NCBI GenBank assembly: GCA_903929315.1
Contig: CAIYUC010000178.1
Span: 1 to 56,575, forward strand
From: an uncultured Bacteroidales bacterium
GTDB lineage: Bacteria; Bacteroidota; Bacteroidia; Bacteroidales; FEN-979
Direction: 5' to 3'
DNA: 56,575 nt
Under the pieces are notes generated by a model that was not told the origin of the DNA, did not search any database, and saw only the letters and a list, made by a program, of their open reading frames with translations. Every line of letters starts with the position of its first letter. The stretch's first letter is position 1. This document shows positions 51,181 through 56,575 of this stretch, piece after piece. The translations under genes were made by a program, and so were the position numbers.

Positions 51181-51879
51181 TCACCCGGTTTCACTGATTT
51201 TCTTGAGCTGTGCCGGATTTAAAATGTGGACATTATTGCCTTCCACAGTGAGAATGCCTTCTTCCTTAAATTCTTTTAAAATGCGGATCGCGCTTTCTTT
51301 TGACATTCCGGAGATATCCGCAAGATCCTGCCTGCTGATCGTCATATCGAAGGGATTCTTGCAATAGATAACATCGGAAAGATAAAAAAGGGCATCGGCT
51401 ATTCTGCCATGCATCTGTTTTTGTGTAAGACTGACGAACTGATCGAAATTAAAAATAGACTGGAGGCTCACTCGTTTAATGAATTCTTCAGCAAAATCAG
51501 GATTCTCCCGGATCAAATGTTTGTAAGTATTCACATCGACCATGCAGGCACTTGAATCTTCAACTGCAGCTGCAGAATAATGATGACGGTTATCAACATA
51601 TACACCGGGGCCGAAAATATATTCTACTGGTTTTACCAGTCCGAGGATAAGGTTTTTTCCGTAACCTTCAATATAGAGTTTAGCAAGACCTTTCGTGATA
51701 CAAAGGAAATGAGGGGAAGGAGTGCCTTGCTTGAACATGATCTCACCTGCCTTAAAATTGACTTCAAACCTGTTCTGGTTGATCAGTTCGAGCTCTGCAT
51801 CTGTCAGTTTTTTAAATATTATTGATTTGCAATTACAATCAATACAATTTAAAGAATGACTAAACTTCGTCATATTCAA
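51181..51879 (-). CDS. FNR-like transcription regulator
   Basis: 232 residues of the Crp/Fnr family. The N-terminus has Cys12, Cys15 and Cys17 (NCIDCNCKS); Cys60 and Cys112 are further on, so an oxygen-sensing Fe-S cluster as in FNR (C20, C23, C29, C122) is plausible though the spacing is closer. The cyclic-nucleotide-like domain is ~25-150 (FKAGEIMFKQGTPSPHFLCITKGLAKLYI). The C-terminal HTH carries ISRQDLADISGMSKESAIRIL; the Glu and Arg in KESAIR match the FNR residues that read TTGAT. It is likely to control the cytochrome cluster and itself. Confidence 0.88.
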   Translation of the reverse strand: MNMTKFSHSLNCIDCNCKSIIFKKLTDAELELINQNRFEVNFKAGEIMFKQGTPSPHFLCITKGLAKLYIEGYGKNLILGLVKPVEYIFGPGVYVDNRHHYSAAAVEDSSACMVDVNTYKHLIRENPDFAEEFIKRVSLQSIFNFDQFVSLTQKQMHGRIADALFYLSDVIYCKNPFDMTISRQDLADISGMSKESAIRILKEFKEEGILTVEGNNVHILNPAQLKKISETG

Positions 51880-51921
51880 AATATGTATAAAAAATCAGGC
51901 AGACGGATGCATTTCAGGTAA

Positions 51922-51929
51922 CAAAAATA
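51922..51929 (-). promoter_or_regulatory. -7 box for the FNR-like gene
   Basis: On the minus strand TATTTTTG fits TAnnTTTG, 43 bases before the start codon. The FNR-type site at 51979-51992 would be centred ~65-70 bases upstream of the inferred start of transcription, a usual place for class I activation. Confidence 0.45.
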
Positions 51930-51978
51930 AAAAAAAATGAAATAGAACGGAAATTTTCAATTATTTATCAATAGTTTG

Positions 51979-51992
51979 CTGATAAATATCAA
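51979..51992. promoter_or_regulatory. FNR-type binding site upstream of the regulator
   Basis: CTGATAAATATCAA; read on the minus strand TTGATATTTATCAG, nine of ten matches to TTGATN4ATCAA. It sits in the asd-regulator spacer, 100 bases before the regulator's start codon. Confidence 0.65.
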
Positions 51993-51995
51993 TGG

Positions 51996-52985
51996 TCAGA
52001 CCAGGTCGTTAGCAATAAGGTATTGGGCTATCTGTATTGCATTAGTGGCTGCGCCTTTACGCAGGTTGTCTGCTACGATGAAAAGGTTCAGGGAATTTAT
52101 ATTGGATTCATCTCTGCGGATTCGTCCAACGAATACCTCATCTTTACCCCTGGAATCAAGTGGCATAGGATAAATATTTTTTGAAGGGTCGTCCCGTACG
52201 ATGACCCCTTGCGTCTCTGAAAGTATCCGATAAATATCACCCAGATCATAATTCCTTTCAAATTCCAGGTTAACTGCTTCGGAATGGCCTCCGAAAACAG
52301 GAACACGTACAATAGTTGCAGTAATTCTGATCGATGGATCAGCGAGTATCTTTTGTGTTTCTTTTTCAAGTTTAATTTCTTCCGAGGTGTATCCATTTGG
52401 TAAAAAATCACCTCCATGAGGGAACAGGTTTAGATCTATAGGATGAGGATAAGCCATTTCTCCCTTCACACCTTTTCTTTCATTTTCCAGTTGTTTTACT
52501 GCTTTAGCCCCGGTGCCGGTAACGGATTGATAAGTAGATACAACAATACGTTTTATTTTATATTTCCGGTGGATGGGAGCTAATACCAGGACCATCTGGA
52601 TCGTTGAACAATTGGGGTTTGAAATGATCTTATCCCTTCTTGTTAAAATTCCGGCATTGATCTCAGGAACGATCAAAGGGATGGCAGGATCCATTCGCCA
52701 GGCAGAAGAATTATCAATAACCGTTGCACCTGCAGCAACATATTTTGGCGCCCATTCCCTTGAGACTGCAGCTCCGGCTGAGAAAATTGCAATTTCAGGC
52801 CGAAGCTCCAGCGCTTTTTGATGATCCACGACACGGTATGTTCCTCCATCAAATTCAATAGGTTGCCCGATTGATTTCGGTGAAGCAACAGGAATAAATA
52901 AAGAGGGATTTAATTTTCTTTCCCCGAGGACTTTGAGCATTTCCCGTCCGACCAGCCCTGTAGCCCCGACAACAGCGATTTTCAT
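51996..52985 (-). CDS. asd: Aspartate-semialdehyde dehydrogenase
   Basis: 329 residues, normal size. It reduces aspartyl phosphate to the semialdehyde on the way to lysine, threonine and methionine. The NADP Rossmann block is KIAVVGATGLVGREML, the catalytic Cys is in ISNPNCSTIQMVL, and the substrate-site His in VPVFGGHSEAVNLEF. STYQSVTGTGAKAVKQL is also a family block. It precedes the FNR-like regulator on the same strand, but a site and promoter for the latter lie between them. Confidence 0.96.
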   Translation of the reverse strand: MKIAVVGATGLVGREMLKVLGERKLNPSLFIPVASPKSIGQPIEFDGGTYRVVDHQKALELRPEIAIFSAGAAVSREWAPKYVAAGATVIDNSSAWRMDPAIPLIVPEINAGILTRRDKIISNPNCSTIQMVLVLAPIHRKYKIKRIVVSTYQSVTGTGAKAVKQLENERKGVKGEMAYPHPIDLNLFPHGGDFLPNGYTSEEIKLEKETQKILADPSIRITATIVRVPVFGGHSEAVNLEFERNYDLGDIYRILSETQGVIVRDDPSKNIYPMPLDSRGKDEVFVGRIRRDESNINSLNLFIVADNLRKGAATNAIQIAQYLIANDLV

Positions 52986-53021
52986 GAGTTCTTATTTTCC
53001 GGATTGTCTTTTATCCGGATG

Positions 53022-53029
53022 CAAAGGTA
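53022..53029 (-). promoter_or_regulatory. -7 box for asd
   Basis: On the minus strand TACCTTTG fits TAnnTTTG, 36 bases before the start codon. In the leader, CCGGAT and ATCCGG (52999-53018) can form a six-pair hairpin. Confidence 0.45.
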
Positions 53030-53050
53030 ATGGAAGCAATAATAACTGCA

Positions 53051-53082
53051 TGTATTACCTTTTCAATTTTGGCCGATTAATG
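53051..53082 (+). repeat. TGTATTACCTTTTCAA repeat E, copy 2
   Basis: Same two blocks (TGTATTACCTTTTCAA and GCCGATTAATG) with the same five-base gap as at 14544-14575, 38 kb away. Confidence 0.7.
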
Positions 53083-53097
53083 CATATAATAATTATG

Positions 53098-53117
53098 CCT
53101 GCCTGACGTCAGGCAGG
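53098..53117. repeat. Perfect 20-bp palindrome
   Basis: CCTGCCTGACGTCAGGCAGG is a perfect palindrome just upstream of the lamin-tail-domain gene, and much richer in G+C than its flanks. It may be an operator or a mobile palindromic repeat. Confidence 0.8.
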
Positions 53118-53142
53118 GATTATGAATTTTAAAAGGGGAATT

Positions 53143-55731
53143 ATGAAAAGACTTATCTCTTGCCTGATGATTTTTATACCTGTGATTGTTTATGCACAGG
53201 TTGCAGATGATTTTTCTGATGGTGATTTTACACATAACCCGGAATGGAGGGGTGATACATCAAGGTTTGAAGTTAACCCGTCAATGCAGCTTCATCTGCG
53301 ATCTGCCGGTTCCGATACATCCTGTCTTTCAACTGCAAATTCAAGGATTGCAGAAACCGAATGGAACTTCTGGGTTAAAATTTCCTTTAATACTTCTGTT
53401 AGCAACTTTGCCAGGGTTTATCTCGTGTCCGACAATCCTGACCTGGAAGGGCCCTTAAATGGATATTATTTACAAATAGGAGGAAGTAATGACAGTTTGA
53501 TTTTTTTCAGGCAAACAGGTACAATAATCCAAAAGCTGTTTCAGGCGAAAAATACCTGTACGAACAATTCTACGAATACATTGCGGATAAAAGTAATTCA
53601 TGATAACCCGGGGATCTGGCAACTTTTCACGGATAATACGGGAGGAACAAATTTTCAGGAGGAAGGTGAAATATCTGAGAACAGTATGAATTCAACTTCG
53701 TGGTTCGGTGTTTTTTGCCGTTATACTTCCAGTAATGCCACAAAATTCTACTTTGATGACTTTTACATAGGACCTATTCTCATCGATACTATTTCACCGG
53801 CAATCGAAACCGTGAATCTCCTGAATGACCATCAGCTTGAAATCCTTTTCACAGAAAGTATAGATAAAACAACTGCCGGCGAAGTATCCAACTATAGCAC
53901 AAATAATAATGGTACTCCGTCACTCGCAGTCTGTGACTCATTGGTTCCGGGACGGGTGGTACTTGCGTTTCCCAAAAATTTCATAACGAATTCCTGTGAT
54001 TCAATTATTGTTAGAAATATCAAAGATATAGGGGGAAATTCAGCCGGGCTTTTAGCAGCCCCATTTTGCAATTATTATGAAAAAGCTTTCGACGTGGTGA
54101 TTAACGAGATCATGACAGATCCCGATCCTCCCGAAAATCTTCCCGATGTGGAATATATTGAATTATTTAACCGGACTAATTTTTCCATCCGGTTGAAGGA
54201 TTGGATTTTTGAGTCTGGCACCAGCAGTAAGATTTTGCCCGATGTGACTATAAATTCGCATGGTTTTGTCATACTCACTAAAGGGGATTTATTAAGCGAT
54301 TATGGAAATTCAATAGATCTGTTCACATCTTCCTCTACCCTCTCAAATGAAGGGTCAACCCTTATTCTCAGGAACAAAGACGGCAGGATAATACATTCTG
54401 TTACTTATTCAATCGACTGGTACGAAAACACATTAAAGTCGAACGGAGGTTGGTCCCTTGAAATGATCGATCCTGACAATCCCTGCGGATGTGCGGACAA
54501 TTGGGAAGCTTCGGCGGATAAATCAGGAGGTACTCCGGGGAGGATCAATTCTGTTTATCGTTCAAACAAAGATACTGTAGAACCCAGGATCCAAAGAGCC
54601 ATCGTCGAAGACCTGCAAACCGTAAAAGTGATCTTCTCCGAGCCGATGGATAGCCTCACATTGATTGACAAAGCGAGATGGATGATAGATAATGAAGTAG
54701 GCACTCCTGAAAGTCTTACACTGATACTACCTGATTTCATCATGGTTGAGATCCATCTTTCCGTGTCCTTACAAAAAGGAAAGATTTACACGATCCTGCC
54801 TGGCGACAGTATGACCGATTGTGCCGGTAATCCTTTGCTGAAAGATCATTCCGTTCAGGTGGCCCTCCCTGATTCAATTGAAGTAAATGACATTGTAATC
54901 AATGAAATATTATCAAATCCCGCAAAAGACGGAGAACGTTTTATCGAGCTTTACAACAGGTCAAATAAGATCCTTGATTACAAAGACATTATCCTAACAT
55001 CATACGATACGCTGTCAAAAGAACTCAACGATGCAGTTGTTATATCGGAAAACGGTTTCTTATCTTTCCCCGGTGATTATTTGGTTCTTACTCTTGACCC
55101 TTCGGATATTAAAAAGAGGTATTTCACTCCAAACCCTGACGGTTTTATAAAACTCGCCAAAATGCCATCATTTGGGAATGATGAAGGGATTGTCGTAATC
55201 GCAAAAAAGTCAGACGAAAGCGTTGTGGATATGGTAAAATATTCAAAAGGTATGCAATTCGCACTTTTAAATGCTACCGATGGTGTGTCGCTCGAAAGGA
55301 TCAGCCCTTTGCGGCCTTCAGGGGATAAAGATAACTGGCATTCCGCGGGATCCGGATGCGGTTTTGCAACACCCGGTTACCGGAACTCCCAGTATATTGA
55401 TCCCGGAGAAACGGGGAATATAATCTCAGTCAGCCCTGAAATTTTTACACCTGATAATGACGGGCAGAAGGATGTAGTGACCCTTCAGATCCATCCGGAA
55501 AACCCTGGATTCATCGGAAGTATCAGCATTTTTGACAGTAAAGGAAGGCTTGTACGTCAATTGATTAAAAACCAATTATTATCGGATTTGGATTCTTTTT
55601 CATGGGATGGAACAGATGATAATGGAAGAAAAGCATCAATCGGTATTTACGTTATCTATTTTGAGCTATTGAATCCTGATGGGAAAGTCAGGCATTTCAA
55701 GAAAGCTGTCGTGATTGGGGGGAAGCTTTAA
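53143..55731 (+). CDS. Secreted lamin-tail-domain protein
   Basis: 862 residues from ATG 53143 (MKRLISCLMIFIPVIVYAQ signal peptide, with AAGGGG upstream); an ATG at 53122 adds seven. Order of parts: a beta-sandwich N-domain (~20-210, FDDFYIGPI at its end), a bacterial Ig-like stretch, lamin-tail domain 1 (VINEIMTDPDPPENLPDVEYIELFNRT), another Ig-like part, lamin-tail domain 2 (DIVINEILSNPAKDGERFIELYNRS), and a FlgD-like Ig C-terminus (ISIFDSKGRLVRQL...DSFSWDGTDDNGRKASIGIYVIYFELL). Such C-termini are seen on type IX cargo in Bacteroidota. Its 3' end overlaps comF by four bases. Confidence 0.85.
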   Translation: MKRLISCLMIFIPVIVYAQVADDFSDGDFTHNPEWRGDTSRFEVNPSMQLHLRSAGSDTSCLSTANSRIAETEWNFWVKISFNTSVSNFARVYLVSDNPDLEGPLNGYYLQIGGSNDSLIFFRQTGTIIQKLFQAKNTCTNNSTNTLRIKVIHDNPGIWQLFTDNTGGTNFQEEGEISENSMNSTSWFGVFCRYTSSNATKFYFDDFYIGPILIDTISPAIETVNLLNDHQLEILFTESIDKTTAGEVSNYSTNNNGTPSLAVCDSLVPGRVVLAFPKNFITNSCDSIIVRNIKDIGGNSAGLLAAPFCNYYEKAFDVVINEIMTDPDPPENLPDVEYIELFNRTNFSIRLKDWIFESGTSSKILPDVTINSHGFVILTKGDLLSDYGNSIDLFTSSSTLSNEGSTLILRNKDGRIIHSVTYSIDWYENTLKSNGGWSLEMIDPDNPCGCADNWEASADKSGGTPGRINSVYRSNKDTVEPRIQRAIVEDLQTVKVIFSEPMDSLTLIDKARWMIDNEVGTPESLTLILPDFIMVEIHLSVSLQKGKIYTILPGDSMTDCAGNPLLKDHSVQVALPDSIEVNDIVINEILSNPAKDGERFIELYNRSNKILDYKDIILTSYDTLSKELNDAVVISENGFLSFPGDYLVLTLDPSDIKKRYFTPNPDGFIKLAKMPSFGNDEGIVVIAKKSDESVVDMVKYSKGMQFALLNATDGVSLERISPLRPSGDKDNWHSAGSGCGFATPGYRNSQYIDPGETGNIISVSPEIFTPDNDGQKDVVTLQIHPENPGFIGSISIFDSKGRLVRQLIKNQLLSDLDSFSWDGTDDNGRKASIGIYVIYFELLNPDGKVRHFKKAVVIGGKL

Positions 55732-56417
55732 CTCATCGCAGCTGCTATAGATGCCACACTGATCCTGATCCCCGGAACAGCATGAAGAGCAAGGATACAG
55801 GCTTCAAGAGTAGCCCCGGTGGTGATGACGTCATCTACCAGAAGAACATGCCTGCCGTTCAGTTTTTCAGGATTCTTCAATGCAAAAATTTCAGCAACAT
55901 TTTCCCATCGTTTAAACCTTGATTTTTTCGTTTGTGTTTCGGTAGCTCTTTTACGGTAAAGAGTAAGAGTATTCACCGGTATCTTCATTGAAATGCTTAA
56001 TCCGACCGCAAATTGCTCACTCTGGTTATATCCTCTCTTCCGCAGCTTTTTCCAGTGCAATGGAACCGGCATGATCACTTCAACGGTGGAAAAAAACGGG
56101 GAATTTTTAAGAAATGCCCCGTATTGTCTACCGAGGTATATGCCGATATCACGTCTTCCTTTATATTTCAGCAGGTGGATCAATCGCTGAACTTTGCTTC
56201 CTTTGTTGAAATGGAAATAGGAAGCAGCGCTTTCAACTTCAGTTCTGCCCCAAAAGATCCTTGAAACAGGATTATCCTCCTCCATGTGGAAATTTGTTTG
56301 CGGCAGATGAAATTCACAAAAATTGCAAAGCACCTCTTCATGTTTGAAAAGACTGTTACCACATGCAGCGCAGATATTCGGATAAATAAGGGAAACGAAG
56401 TCGTCGAGTAGAGACAT
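55728..56417 (-). CDS. comF: ComF family phosphoribosyltransferase-like protein
   Basis: 229 residues. The N-terminal zinc finger is CAACGNSLFKHEEVLCNFC, and the PRTase fold carries PVPLHWKKLRKRGYNQSEQFA and the PRPP motif HVLLVDDVITTGATLEAC. ComF homologs take part in DNA uptake or in recycling after fork repair. The frame is complete. Other competence genes are not near. The gene converges with the lamin-tail-domain gene and their stop codons overlap. Confidence 0.93.
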   Translation of the reverse strand: MSLLDDFVSLIYPNICAACGNSLFKHEEVLCNFCEFHLPQTNFHMEEDNPVSRIFWGRTEVESAASYFHFNKGSKVQRLIHLLKYKGRRDIGIYLGRQYGAFLKNSPFFSTVEVIMPVPLHWKKLRKRGYNQSEQFAVGLSISMKIPVNTLTLYRKRATETQTKKSRFKRWENVAEIFALKNPEKLNGRHVLLVDDVITTGATLEACILALHAVPGIRISVASIAAAMS

Positions 56418-56523
56418 AATTGTGATTTGAATTAGGGGGTGTCCAATAAGTTTCTTTTTTTTCTCGCAGATTTCCGCAGATTAATCGCAGATTTTCGCAG
56501 AATATTGAAAACAAGAGTTTTAA

Positions 56524-56569
56524 CTTTGCGTGACTCTGCGTTTAACTCAGCGAAACTCAGCGAGAAACA
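56524..56569. repeat. Interspersed repeat D, copy 2
   Basis: ACTTTGCGTGACTCTGCGTT then TAACTCAGCGAAACTCAGCG and AGAAAC, the same block order as at 2758-2799. Together with GCAGATTTCCGCAGATTAAT and other GCAGATT units at 56466-56505 it fills the right end of the window. Confidence 0.7.
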
Positions 56570-56575
56570 TTAACT

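Overview
The window looks like a chromosome segment of an uncultured or little-studied Bacteroidota, probably Bacteroidales-like. The evidence is a GldH-type gliding lipoprotein, secreted proteins with PKD-like and lamin-tail domains, a DUF4175 protein, the order purH-mreB-mreC-mreD, a methylmalonyl-CoA epimerase, a free-standing four-helix-bundle (S23-type) protein, and many Bacteroidota-type -7 boxes (TAnnTTTG) upstream of genes.

Layout. 1-2126 (minus): 5' part of a large secreted PKD-domain protein that runs off the left edge. 2414-4025: a small basic protein, methylmalonyl-CoA epimerase and a rubrerythrin-like ferritin. 4211-9542: an orphan MacB/FtsX-type permease divergent from purH-mreBCD. 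9713-15510: endonuclease IV, a methyltransferase, a single-chain MmeI-like restriction-modification enzyme, a four-helix-bundle protein, tRNA-Cys and folB; short palindromic repeats run through this part. 15628-17432: glnS followed by its cognate tRNA-Gln(CUG).

About 17434-27598 is a 10.2 kb integrative element inserted in the 3' end of tRNA-Gln. It is bounded by 14-bp direct repeats. It carries a tyrosine integrase, an RteC-like protein, an excisionase-like HTH protein, a possible replication initiator, TPR proteins, secreted proteins of unknown function, a two-gene unknown module (80 aa plus a membrane-anchored 212 aa protein) and about 1.4 kb of structured, repeated non-coding DNA. Sequence just outside the right boundary looks like the decayed left end of a related element, so this tRNA site was probably used before.

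27716-42806: an outer-membrane barrel protein, gltX, cysC, DUF4175, an RsbW-like ATPase, ybeY, mnmG, a methyltransferase, a large NtrY-like sensor kinase, gldH and a half-length ribF that keeps only the riboflavin-kinase domain. Two parS-like sites sit at the two ends of mnmG, one of them a perfect match to the bacterial parS consensus, which suggests that this part of the chromosome is near oriC.

42844-51879 (all minus): a respiratory cluster with an FNR-like regulator, a hexaheme lipoprotein, a small haem lipoprotein, an outer-membrane barrel, a monohaem cytochrome, a heptahaem membrane cytochrome, a b-type cytochrome, a Tat-exported ferredoxin, an NrfD-like quinone-linked subunit and a membrane-anchored periplasmic protein. 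No molybdopterin or other terminal catalytic subunit is present, so the set looks like an electron conduit from quinol toward the periplasm or outer membrane. Two FNR-type sites lie upstream of the regulator and of the hexahaem gene. The window ends with asd (upstream of the regulator), a lamin-tail-domain protein and comF.
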